From Pseudomonadota bacterium (GTDB lineage Bacteria; Pseudomonadota; Alphaproteobacteria; Dongiales; Dongiaceae): 64,000 bases of DNA. The notes beneath the pieces were generated by a model. It was not told where the DNA came from. It ran no database searches and was given only the letters and a program-made list of their open reading frames with translations. The stretch spans positions 248,001-312,000 of the forward strand of contig JAJYUT010000006.1 of assembly GCA_021792365.1 (NCBI GenBank), written 5' to 3'. The translations under genes and the position numbers were made by a program. This document shows positions 1-9,600 of the stretch, piece after piece (within the stretch, counting starts at the first letter, position 1; every line of letters begins with the position of its first letter).

Positions 1-1231
1 TCTCGCGATCATCGGAGCGGGCGCAGCGGGCATCGGCGCCGCCCGCGCTGCTGCGGAAGCGGGCCTCAGTCACCAGGTCATCGAGGCCTCCCATCGGCTC
101 GGCGGTCGGGCCTACACGGAGGAATTGGCGGCGGGCGTGCCCTTCGACCTTGGCTGCCATTGGCTGCACACCACCGACATCAATCCGCTGGTGCGGGAGG
201 CAGACCGGCTCGGCTTCGCGATCGACCGCAACTTCGCCTTCTCGGCCCATCTGTGGCTGGACGGGCGCCACGCCACCGCTGCGGAGTCCCAAGCCTACGC
301 GGCCTATTTCGACTGGGCCGAAGGCGGCGCGGGCATGCCGCCGCACTCAGGGGAGGATCGCGACGTGTTGTCGCTCCTCGATCCCGCGAGCCCTTATTTC
401 GCGCCCTATGCCCACGTTTTTTCCGTGATCCACGCGGCGGACCTGGACCAGGTATCGGCCAGGGACGTCATGACGCAGAAGGCCAATGGCGGCGACTGGC
501 CCGTCCGCGACGGCCTCGGCCGCCTGGTGGCGCGCCTGGGCGCCGGCATTCCGGTCTCCCTCAACACGGTGGCCGAGGAGATCGACTGGTCGCCGCGCGA
601 TCATGTCATCGTTCGCACCAACCGCGGCGCGGTCGCAGCACGGGCGGTCCTCGTCACGGTCTCGATCGGCATCCTGCAATCGGGCCTGATCCGGTTCCGG
701 CCAGCCTTGCCGGCGGCGGCGCTCGCCGCGCTGGATGGGTTCTCCCCCGGAATCGCGAACCGCATCGCGCTCCATTTCGATCGCGATGTCTTCGGCGACG
801 CTCCCAGCAACTTCACCATCGTCGATGGCGATGCCGAGCCCTTGGCGATCTACATCCCGACCTTCGGCTTCAACTACGTTGTGGGGCAGACCGGCGGCGG
901 CTATGCCGGCCACCTCACCCGCGCAGGCCAGATGGCGGCGACCGCCTATGTCCTGGACCGCGTGGCCGCCGTCTTCGGAGAAAGCGTCCGCCGGTACTTC
1001 GTCCGCTCCATCGTCTCGGCGTGGGAGACGGATCCTTGGGTGCTGGGCGCCTATGCCTCGGTCAAGCCGGGCCATTTCGGGGCCCGGGAGACATTGCTGC
1101 AGCCTGTCGAGGACCGCCTGTTTTTCGCCGGCGAGGCGGTCGCCATGCCCATGGTTGCGACCTGCGGCGGCGCTTATTGGAGCGGCACCCAGGCCATCCG
1201 CCGCATCGCCGCCGCCCTCCAGCCCGCTTAG
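1..1231 (+). CDS. flavin monoamine oxidase family protein, 5' truncated by the window edge
   Basis: An FAD-dependent amine oxidase whose start lies before base 1; the reading frame enters at base 2. The first visible residues carry the dinucleotide-binding glycine motif (IIGAGAAGIGAA) followed by the second FAD contact (E..HRLGGRAYT), which is the usual beginning of this family, so probably only a few residues are missing. The C-terminal FAD contact is also present (FFAGEA, then ATCGGAYWSG). About 410 residues are visible, near full length for the family. Such enzymes oxidise primary or secondary amines to imines with release of H2O2; the substrate cannot be read from sequence. The ThDP enzyme gene begins 125 bases downstream on the same strand, so co-transcription is possible. 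Confidence 0.88.
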   Translation, partial: LAIIGAGAAGIGAARAAAEAGLSHQVIEASHRLGGRAYTEELAAGVPFDLGCHWLHTTDINPLVREADRLGFAIDRNFAFSAHLWLDGRHATAAESQAYAAYFDWAEGGAGMPPHSGEDRDVLSLLDPASPYFAPYAHVFSVIHAADLDQVSARDVMTQKANGGDWPVRDGLGRLVARLGAGIPVSLNTVAEEIDWSPRDHVIVRTNRGAVAARAVLVTVSIGILQSGLIRFRPALPAAALAALDGFSPGIANRIALHFDRDVFGDAPSNFTIVDGDAEPLAIYIPTFGFNYVVGQTGGGYAGHLTRAGQMAATAYVLDRVAAVFGESVRRYFVRSIVSAWETDPWVLGAYASVKPGHFGARETLLQPVEDRLFFAGEAVAMPMVATCGGAYWSGTQAIRRIAAALQPA

Positions 1232-1356
1232 ACAACTCGCCAGATCGGCCGCCCCTTCGCCGTTCGCCGGTCGATCCTGCCAATCCGGCGGCGCCGGCTT
1301 TCTTGCCGCCGGCTTCCCGCTCGGCTATGTCACTGCCGGCAAGACAAGGAACCCCA

Positions 1357-3048
1357 ATGGCGATTTCCAGCAACCTGCGCACAGGCGGCCAAGTCCTGAT
1401 CGATGCGCTGAAAATCCATGGTGTCGATACCGCCTTCTGCGTCCCGGGCGAGAGCTATCTGGCGGCGCTCGATGCGCTTCACGAGGCGCGCGATCAGATC
1501 AAGCTGGTCGTCTGCCGCCAGGAAGGCGGCGCCGCCTACATGGCCGAAGCCTATGGCAAGATGACGGGCCGGCCGGGCGTCTGCTTCGTGACCCGCGGCC
1601 CCGGCGCGACCAACGCCTCGATCGGCGTCCACTGCGCCTTCCAGGATTCCTCCCCGATGATTCTGTTCATCGGGCAGGTCGCGCGCGATCAGGTGGAACG
1701 CGAGGCTTTTCAGGAGATCGATTTCCGCCGCATGTTCGGCCCGATGACCAAGTGGGTGGCGGAGATCGAGGATGCCAGCCGCATCCCCGAGTATGTCAGC
1801 CAAGCGTTCCACCGCGCCGTGAACGGACGCCCCGGCCCCGTCGTGCTGGCGCTGCCGGAGGACATGCTGACCGATCGCGTCGACGTGGGCGATGCCGGCC
1901 GCTACAAGCCGGTCCAGGCTTCGCCCAGTGCCCCACAGATGCGGGAGCTGCGCGAACGCCTGAGCGCCGCCAAGCGCCCCTTCATGATCCTGGGCGGCGG
2001 CGGCTGGTCGGCGGACGCGGTGACTGACATTCGCGTTTTTGCCGAAGCAAACAATCTGCCGGTCGGCTGCGCGTTCCGCTGTCAGGACCTGTTCGACAAC
2101 GCGCACCCGAACTACGCCGGCGATGTGGGCATTGGCATCAATCCCAGGCTGGCGGGACGCGTGAAGAATGCCGATCTCCTGATTGTTGTCGGCGCCCGCC
2201 TTGGCGAGATGACGACCTCCGGCTACACGCTGGTCGGCATTCCGGTGCCGCGTCAGATGCTGGTCCATGTTCACCCGAGCGCCGAGGAATTGGGCCGGGT
2301 CTATCAGGCCGCTTTGCCCATCAATTCCGGCATGGCAGAGTTTGGCGCCATGGCCAAAGCGCTCGCCCCGGTATCGGCACGCGCCTGGGATGCCGAAACC
2401 CAGGCCGCTCGCGCGGAGTACCTGGAATGGTCAACGCCGCCGCAGGTCGAAGGCCCCGTGCAGATGGGTGAGATTGTCACCTGGCTGGACCAGCGCCTGC
2501 CGGCCGATGCCATCATCGCCAACGGTGCGGGCAACTACGCGACCTGGATTCACCGGTTCCACCGCTATCGGCAGTTCCGCACGCAGCTCGCGCCGACGAA
2601 TGGCTCCATGGGCTACGGTGTCCCCGCGGCCATTGCCGCCAAGATGACCGCGCCGGGCCGGATGGTGGTCTCCTTCAATGGCGACGGCTGCTACATGATG
2701 AATGGCCAGGAACTCGCGACCGCCGTCCAGCACGATGCCCACGTGATCTTCGTGGTCGTCAACAACGGCACCTACGGCACCATCCGCATGCATCAGGAGC
2801 GTGCTTATCCGGGCCGCGTCTCCGGCACCGATCTCGTCAATCCGGACTTTGTGGCGTTGGCAAAGGCCTATGGCGCCCATGGCGAGCTGGTTGAGAAGAC
2901 CGCCGACTTCGCGCCCGCGTTCGAGCGCGCGGCGCGGGCGGGCAAGCCAGCCCTCATCGAGATCCGGCTGAGCGCGGAGGTGATCACGCCGCGGCAGACC
3001 TTGTCCCAGATCCGCGCCGCCGCTCTGGCGTCCAGGTCGCGCCCTTGA
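1357..3048 (+). CDS. thiamine diphosphate-dependent enzyme, acetolactate synthase large subunit-like
   Basis: A 563-residue ThDP enzyme with the three-domain plan of the IlvB/POX family. The N-terminal PYR domain has the catalytic Glu (E56 in RQEGG) and RGPGATNA. The C-terminal PP domain has the metal/ThDP motif GDG at 442-444 followed by NNGTYG. The start is taken at ATG 1357 because AAGGAA lies about 7 bases upstream; an in-frame ATG at 1327 would add 10 residues. No regulatory small subunit (ilvN) gene is adjacent, which argues for a decarboxylase or carboligase of another pathway rather than the biosynthetic acetolactate synthase. The stop overlaps the start of the DUF1491 gene, implying translational coupling. 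Substrate is not assigned. Confidence 0.9.
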   Translation: MAISSNLRTGGQVLIDALKIHGVDTAFCVPGESYLAALDALHEARDQIKLVVCRQEGGAAYMAEAYGKMTGRPGVCFVTRGPGATNASIGVHCAFQDSSPMILFIGQVARDQVEREAFQEIDFRRMFGPMTKWVAEIEDASRIPEYVSQAFHRAVNGRPGPVVLALPEDMLTDRVDVGDAGRYKPVQASPSAPQMRELRERLSAAKRPFMILGGGGWSADAVTDIRVFAEANNLPVGCAFRCQDLFDNAHPNYAGDVGIGINPRLAGRVKNADLLIVVGARLGEMTTSGYTLVGIPVPRQMLVHVHPSAEELGRVYQAALPINSGMAEFGAMAKALAPVSARAWDAETQAARAEYLEWSTPPQVEGPVQMGEIVTWLDQRLPADAIIANGAGNYATWIHRFHRYRQFRTQLAPTNGSMGYGVPAAIAAKMTAPGRMVVSFNGDGCYMMNGQELATAVQHDAHVIFVVVNNGTYGTIRMHQERAYPGRVSGTDLVNPDFVALAKAYGAHGELVEKTADFAPAFERAARAGKPALIEIRLSAEVITPRQTLSQIRAAALASRSRP

Positions 3049-3386
3049 GCACGGACGGCCGCCTTTCGACCGAGCTCTGGGTGCAGGCCCACCTGCGACG
3101 GTGCAACGCCCAAGGCATGTTCGCGGCCGTTCTGCGCAAGGGCGATCTCTGGGGCGGCGCGGTCATCGTGAAGCTCAACCTGCTCGACGGCACCTTCAAG
3201 GTCCTGAGTCAGACGCGCGACATGGAAGGCCGCGTGGCTTGGCTTGCCGCACAGCAAGGCGCGCTGCTCACGGAGGCTGACGCGACGGCCTATATCGATC
3301 GCCAGGTCAAGCGCGATCCCGACCTTTGGGTGATCGAGGTGGAGGACAAGGAAGGTCGCAATCCGTTCGAGGGAAAAGTCGTTTGA
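3045..3386 (+). CDS. DUF1491 family protein
   Basis: A 113-residue protein recognised by pattern as DUF1491, a small family common in alphaproteobacteria and of unknown function. Visible features are an N-terminal STELWVQAHLRRC segment, a central basic and hydrophobic part, and a C-terminal block with QVKRDPDLWVIEVED, typical of the family. The start is TTG at 3045, which overlaps the TGA of the preceding ThDP gene by four bases (TTGA). It has no signal peptide and no membrane segment, so it is probably cytoplasmic. The tight overlap suggests co-expression with the ThDP enzyme, but in other genomes this family is not known to me to be tied to that pathway. Confidence 0.82.
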   Translation: MSTDGRLSTELWVQAHLRRCNAQGMFAAVLRKGDLWGGAVIVKLNLLDGTFKVLSQTRDMEGRVAWLAAQQGALLTEADATAYIDRQVKRDPDLWVIEVEDKEGRNPFEGKVV

Positions 3387-3476
3387 CCGAGCCGGCAATT
3401 TCGGTGCTAGTGTCTCGCCAGCGAGCGAGATCCTCGCGGATTCCGCGTTCGATCGACACCTGAGAAGAGTCCGTCG

Positions 3477-6400
3477 TTGAGCCGTCTGCTGGCCCGTTTG
3501 CGTGTTCCCGCCTGGCTTCAGTCGCGCACCGCCAATGCCGCAAGCCTCGTTCGTGCCTCCGGCCTGTTCGACGCGGCCTGGTATCTCGAAACCTACCCTG
3601 ATGTGGCCGCGCGCAAGGTCGATCCTGTACTCCACTATGTCCGCCATGGCGCGCGCGAAGGGCGCGACCCGAACCGGATCTTCAGCTCGAGCTGGTACCT
3701 TGCCAACAACCCCGATGTGGCGAAGGCCGGGCTCAATCCGCTGGCGCATTTCATCCTGCGGGGCGCGCAGGAAGGCCGCAATCCAGGCCCGCTCTTCGAC
3801 ACGAAGTGGTATCTCGAAGCCAATCCCGACGTAGCGGCCGCGGGAGTCGATCCCCTCCTCCATTTTCTGCGCCATGGCGCCGCGGAGGGGCGGCGGCCCA
3901 ACAGCGCCGTCGAGTCCGCTGCCTGGTTCGCACCGTCCGCGCAGATCGCCTCGCCGCATGACCGGAACACGCAGCACAAGAGCTTCGACTACGACCGGGC
4001 GCGCGCCTTCATCGACGGCGTCCGGTCTGGTCCCGGACATGCGGCATTGCTGCGCGATCGGCCGCTGGTTTCCATCATCCTGCCGACCAGGAACCGGGCC
4101 GAGCTTCTCCCGGCGGCGATCGCAAGCGTCGAGGCCCAGACCTACGGTCAGTGGGAGCTGCTCATTGTCGATGACGGCAGCACCGATTCCTCGCAGTCGG
4201 TCATCGATGGCTTCCGGAGCGATCCACGTATCATGGTCTTGCAGACCGGAGGAAAAGGCGTTGCAGCCGCCCGCAATGCCGCGCTGTCGCAGGGGAAGGG
4301 ATCGCTCTTTGCCTATCTGGACAGCGACAATGCCTGGCGACCGGAGTTCCTCGAAGTTGCCGCATCCTGCCTCCTCGAGCGGGATCTCGACCTGGTCTAT
4401 TCCGCCCTCGAAGCGCATGACGGATGGCACACCCGCTATGTGGGCGCGGAATACGATTACACTTCACTCAGCCAACGCAACTTCATCGACATCAATGTCA
4501 TCCTGCACCGGCGCGCGCTCTACGATACGCGGGGCGGCTGCGACGAGAGCCTCAAGCGGATGTCCGATTGGGACCTGGTCCTGCGCTACGCGAAGGGCTC
4601 CGAGGTCGCCTACGCGCCTTTTGTGGGCTGCACCTATGACGGCCGGCTGACGCGCGCCGACCGCATCACGGTCTCCGAGCCGGTGAGCTGGATCTACGTT
4701 GTCCTCGGCAAGCACCATCTCGACTGGCCGCGATTGCGGTCCGAGATCGCCGCCCGTGACCGGGACCTGGTCTCGATCGTGATTCCGGTCCATGGCCAGC
4801 CGGACCTCACGGCGGCCTGCCTCGGTTCCTTGTTCGAGATCGACGCCGGCTGCGGGTTCGAGCTGGTCCTGGTCGACAATGGCAGCGATGCGGCGACGGC
4901 AGCCGTGCTCGACCGATGCGTCGCCATTCATTCGAATGCGCGGCTGGTCCGCAACTGGGAGAACTTGAATTTCGCCCTGGGCTGCAATTTCGGCTTCGCG
5001 GCGAGCCGCGGCGGCACGGTCGTCTTCCTGAACAACGATACGCAGGTGCGACCCGGCTGGTTGCGGGCACTGGTCGCGCCGCTCGCCGATCCCGCGACAG
5101 GCGCCGTCCAGCCGAAGCTGGTGTTTCCGGACGGCACGATACAGACCTTCGGCACCGTGCTGGGCGAGCAAGGCTTCATCCCATACGAGCTCTATCGCGG
5201 CCTGCCGGGCGACGCGCCGCATCTCGGCGAGCCGCGCAACCTTGCCATGGTCAGTGGCGCCTGTCTCGCGCTCCGGGCCGCTGACTTCGCGGCCTTGCAC
5301 GGCTTCGATCCGATCTTCATCAACGGCCAGGAAGACAACGACCTGTGCCTGCGGCTGAAGACGCAGTTGGGCAAGGCCTGCCGCGTGGAGCCCTCCTCCG
5401 TGGTCGTCCATCACGAGGGGGGCACGCCGGGCCGCGGCCGTTTCTCCTACAGCAACCGCCGCATTTTCGCCGAGCGGTGGCGCCACCACCTCACGCCGGA
5501 CGATGCGGCGATCTACCGCCGTGACGGCTATCGCGCCCAGCATTACGCACCTGACGTGCCCGAATGGGCACCGGCGGGGTTGGCATCCTATCGGCCGGTT
5601 CTGGAGCGCCTTGTGGACGATGGCGCGACATTATCCCCTGCCGTGCCGGCAACAGCGTCCACTCCGCCGTCCTTCGCGATCAGGATCGCCTGCCCCAGCG
5701 AGGCCGTGCGCGAGGAATGGGGCGACTACCATTTCGCGCGTAGCCTAGTCCAGGCCTTGCAACGTCTTGGCTGCTCCTGCCGGATCGAATTTCTACGGTC
5801 ATGGCAGGTGGAGGCAACCGGCGGCCACGATATCGACCTGGTGCTGCGCGGCCTCGAGCGCTTTGTGCCCAAGCCTGGCCGCCCGTCGATCCTGTGGGTG
5901 ATCAGTCATCCCGATCTGGTCTTGCCGGACGAGATCTCAGCCTATGACCACGTGTTCGCGGCTTCCACTAGGCTCGCGCGCCAATGGTCGGCACAAGGAA
6001 CCTCTGTCGAACCGTTGCTCCAATGCACCGACCGCGATCTCTTCTTCCCCGGTTCATCCACCTCGGCGCGGAATGACGAGATCCTGTTCGTGGGCAATTC
6101 GCGCAACGTCTATCGCCCCGCCGTGCGCGCCGCCATCGAGGCGGGCTTCAGCCCAGCGGTCTACGGAACGCGATGGGATTCCTTGATAGATGTCCGCCAC
6201 ATCAAGGGAGTCCTCATCCCGAACAGCGCGGTTGCCGACCTCTATCGCAAGGCGGGCGTCGTGCTCAACGACCATTGGCCCGACATGCAGCGAGCGGGAA
6301 TCATATCGAACCGCATGTTCGACGCCCTTGCCTGCGGAGCGCCCATCATCTCCGACGAGATCGCAGATCTGCCCGCCGGTTTCTCCGATTTCGTCTTTAC

Positions 6401-6563
6401 CTTCGGGCCGGATTGTCCGATCGAGCGCGCAATTCGCCAGGCGCTGGGCGAGGATGCCGCGCGCCGGACTGCCCGGAATGCCTTTGCCGAGACCGTCCGA
6501 CGCGACCACAGCTTCGACCGCCGCGCGACCGTCATCCTGGAACGCGCGAGAACGCTGCTCTAG
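3477..6563 (+). CDS. multi-domain glycosyltransferase: WYL...PDVA repeats, two GT2 domains, CgeB-like C-terminal domain
   Basis: A 1028-residue protein starting with TTG at 3477, with GAGAAGAG about 8 bases upstream. Residues about 30-145 hold three tandem repeats of 37-38 residues built on WYLxxxPDVA....PLxHxxxxGAxEGRxPN. A GT2 (GT-A) domain starts near residue 197 (VSIILPTRNR, IVDDGSTDSS, YLDSDNAW near 279). A second GT2 domain starts near 431 (VSIVIPVHG, LVDNGSD, FLNNDT near 516, and NGQEDNDLCLRL near 611). Residues about 745-1028 resemble a GT-B type CgeB/GT1 domain (ILFVGNSRNVYRP, then RMFDALACGAPIISDE). It probably builds surface polysaccharide or glycan side chains from the cytoplasmic face; no membrane span is evident. 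No neighbouring polysaccharide genes are seen, so it looks like an isolated enzyme. Acceptor and sugars are unknown. Confidence 0.9.
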   Translation: MSRLLARLRVPAWLQSRTANAASLVRASGLFDAAWYLETYPDVAARKVDPVLHYVRHGAREGRDPNRIFSSSWYLANNPDVAKAGLNPLAHFILRGAQEGRNPGPLFDTKWYLEANPDVAAAGVDPLLHFLRHGAAEGRRPNSAVESAAWFAPSAQIASPHDRNTQHKSFDYDRARAFIDGVRSGPGHAALLRDRPLVSIILPTRNRAELLPAAIASVEAQTYGQWELLIVDDGSTDSSQSVIDGFRSDPRIMVLQTGGKGVAAARNAALSQGKGSLFAYLDSDNAWRPEFLEVAASCLLERDLDLVYSALEAHDGWHTRYVGAEYDYTSLSQRNFIDINVILHRRALYDTRGGCDESLKRMSDWDLVLRYAKGSEVAYAPFVGCTYDGRLTRADRITVSEPVSWIYVVLGKHHLDWPRLRSEIAARDRDLVSIVIPVHGQPDLTAACLGSLFEIDAGCGFELVLVDNGSDAATAAVLDRCVAIHSNARLVRNWENLNFALGCNFGFAASRGGTVVFLNNDTQVRPGWLRALVAPLADPATGAVQPKLVFPDGTIQTFGTVLGEQGFIPYELYRGLPGDAPHLGEPRNLAMVSGACLALRAADFAALHGFDPIFINGQEDNDLCLRLKTQLGKACRVEPSSVVVHHEGGTPGRGRFSYSNRRIFAERWRHHLTPDDAAIYRRDGYRAQHYAPDVPEWAPAGLASYRPVLERLVDDGATLSPAVPATASTPPSFAIRIACPSEAVREEWGDYHFARSLVQALQRLGCSCRIEFLRSWQVEATGGHDIDLVLRGLERFVPKPGRPSILWVISHPDLVLPDEISAYDHVFAASTRLARQWSAQGTSVEPLLQCTDRDLFFPGSSTSARNDEILFVGNSRNVYRPAVRAAIEAGFSPAVYGTRWDSLIDVRHIKGVLIPNSAVADLYRKAGVVLNDHWPDMQRAGIISNRMFDALACGAPIISDEIADLPAGFSDFVFTFGPDCPIERAIRQALGEDAARRTARNAFAETVRRDHSFDRRATVILERARTLL

Positions 6564-6608
6564 AAGGGCGACAGGCCGCTGGTCGTCGCGCCCTGAGCTC
6601 GTCTCGTC

Positions 6609-9600
6609 TCATTCCTCGGTATCAGCGAAAGCCTGCTCCAGCACCTGCATGAGATAGTCCGCGTTGGCCTGGGTGAAGATGAGCGCCGGCCGCAGCTTGA
6701 TGACATTGTCATGTGGTCCGTCGGTCCCCATCAGCACGCCCAGTTCGCGGCAGCGCTCCACGACGCGCCCCGCACGCTCCGTCGCCGGTTCCTTGCTCGT
6801 CCTGTCTTTGACAAGATCGATGCCCAGCATCAGGCCGAGGCCCCTCACGTCCCCGATAGCCGGATGCTTATTCATGAGCGTACGCATGCGCATCAGGAGA
6901 TCGGCCCCGATCGCCGATGCGTTCCGGAGCAGGTTGTCGCGGGCGATGATCTCCAGCACCTTCAGCCCGACTGCGCAGGACACCGGATTGCCGCCGAACG
7001 TGTTGAAGTATTCCATCCCGTTGGCAAAGCTCTCCGCTATCTCCTCTGTCGTCACCAGTGCCGCCATCGGGTGACCGTTGCCGATCGGCTTACCCATGGT
7101 GATGATGTCGGGTATCGCGTCCTGGGCCTCGAATGCCCACAGATGGCTCCCCACCCGCCCGAATCCGATTTGCACCTCGTCGGCGATGACCACCGCGCCG
7201 GCACCACGCGCGGCTTCATACGCGGCTTTCAGGTATCCCTCCGGAAGCACGATCTGACCGGCCGAGCTCGGCAAGGATTCCGCGATGAAAGCGGCAAGGC
7301 CACGCCCTTCTTTCGCCAGCCGGGACGCGATTTCCGCAACCGGCTGCGCATAGCGCCGCCCGATCTCCGCTCTCGGCCAATCCACCGGCGCGCGATAGGC
7401 ATCGGGCAGCGGCGCCTCCCAGGTCGTGTCCGGCCGTCCCTTGCCGCCCTTGCGTTTGTATTTGTACGGGCTGATATCGATCAGTGCCTGGGTATGGCCG
7501 TGATACGCCCAGTCGAGGGCGATGACATCTCTGGCGCTGGTATGCGTGCGTGCCATGCGGAGGGCGAGATCATTGGCTTCGCTGCCCGTGCAGCAGAAGG
7601 CCGCCACCTTGAGCTTGGGCGGCAAGGTCGCGGTCAGCGCCTCGGCATAGGCAATGACATTATCGTGCAGATAGCGCGTGTTGGTGTTCAGCATCGCCGC
7701 CTGCCGCGCGATCGTCTCGACGATCTCGGGATTGCTGTGGCCGAGCTGCGCGACGTTGTTGTAGCAATCGAGATAGGCGCGCCCCGTCTCATCGATCAGC
7801 CAGACGCCCTCGCCGCGCACGATCTTCAGCGGCTTGCGATAGGAGACGCTGAGGTTGCGGATCAGTCTGCTCTCGCGCGCCTTCAGAAGGTCGCCCTTGG
7901 GCCGGCCTTCGGCGCGCAAGGCCTCCGGCGGCAGCCCCGCGAACTGCATCGGATCGGGAAACAGCTCTTCCCAGAGCGCGCGATAGCGCACCTCGCCCGC
8001 GCCGATGACGTCGGCGGCACAGGCGGGCTCGCAGGTGATGAGCTGGATATGGACATGGGGCTGCCAATTGCCGTTCTCATGCGGCGCGCCGAGCTGCCCG
8101 ATGACGTCGCCGGCTTTCAGCCGTTCGCCCAGCTTGCGGTTGCGAACGGTCTGAGCCGATAGATGCCCCCACAGGCTATGGAAGGCGAGTCCATCCGCTT
8201 CGTGGCGCAGCAGCACCGCATGCCCATAATCGAGCGGCAGATCCGTCTCTAACAGGTCCAGGATGGTGGCGTCCAATGGCGTCCTGACGTTCGATCCCGC
8301 CGGCAGGAACAGGTCGAGTCCGAGATGCAGGGATCGCCGCTGATCCGGCGCGAAGACCGAACGAAAGGCCTCTGCGGAATAGACCGGGCGTTCCTCCCCC
8401 CACGGCCCGATGCCCAGCTCGAGTCCGTCCCTCTCGGCAATTTCGCGCCAGAGCCGTTCGGCCTCATCCGGCTGCCGCGCCGCAGATGCCTTGGCGATCG
8501 GATGCTCCGGATCGCCGAACGGGACCTTGGCCTTGCTCAGCAGGACGGGCGGCTTGTCGAGGACGGGGTGCAGTCTGCCTCGGTTCTCTGCGATCCATCG
8601 AACGACCGCCTTTGCGCCGGGCGTTCCCTCGAAGCCGCAGGCATGCCGCAGCATGCCGGTCGCCAGCGCCGGGTCCATCGCCCGCAGCCGCCCCAGCATC
8701 GCCCAGGCCGGCGCCTCGCTGACGTTGAGATAGGCGTTTTCCTTCGCGCGCTCGCGCCGGGACGCGGAGATTGTCACGCTCGTCACCAGCCGCATCGCGA
8801 TCAGGTCGAACAGCAGGTCCAGCTCCTCGGACTGCAACGGATAGACGTGGTGATAGGCGGCAGCGATCTTGCCCGCCACCTCGATCGGCGCAGCCTCTCC
8901 GAGCAGCGCGTAGGCACAGGTAACGGCCAGCTCGCCGATGGTCGCGCTGTGGATCGCGTCGCCGAAATCGATGAGGCCCGTGATGCGTCTTCCCAACGGG
9001 CCATCCACCAGGAGGTTATTGTCATTCGCGTCGCCGTGGATGACCTGCGCGCGCAGCCGGGCGAGCGGCGGGGCAACCCTTGTCTCAAACCGCTCGAGGA
9101 AGTGCTCGAGGATCGCGCGCTGCTGCCGATCGGCAATGAACGCGAGCCGCATCCGCGATCGTCCGGCCTGCCTGATGTCCCAGTCGAACACGCGGTGGGC
9201 GCCGGCATGGCCGAAGCTCTGCAATGCCCGATCCAGCCGCCCGAGGGCTTCGCCCAGGCTCTCATGGACTTCGTCGGTCTTGCTGCAGCTGGAGAAGAGT
9301 TGTCCCGGCAGCCAGCTTACCAGCCGGACGAAATGCTCCGCTCCGCCACGCTGCCGCGCCTTGCCCATATCCTCGCCTGCCAGGGTCGGCCGCAGATTTG
9401 GCAAAGGCAGATCCGGATCGATCGCCTGAGCGTGGCGCAGCAGCGCCGCCTGGAAGGCCAGCGCCTGGCTGTCCTCCGCCTGGTTGGCGATCTTCAGCAC
9501 CCAGCTTGTGCCATCGGCTTCGGTCAGCCGGAAATTCTGGTCGCGCTCGCTATCGAGGGGAGCAAGGCTGCCGGCGAGGCCATAGAGCGCGCGCGCAATG

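Noticed and set aside
1357-3048. Biosynthetic acetolactate synthase (ilvB)
   Set aside because: No ilvN or other branched-chain genes are adjacent; only the general ThDP family can be supported.
6564-6608. Terminator between the glycosyltransferase and fusion enzyme genes
   Set aside because: The possible stem is imperfect and lacks a T-run.
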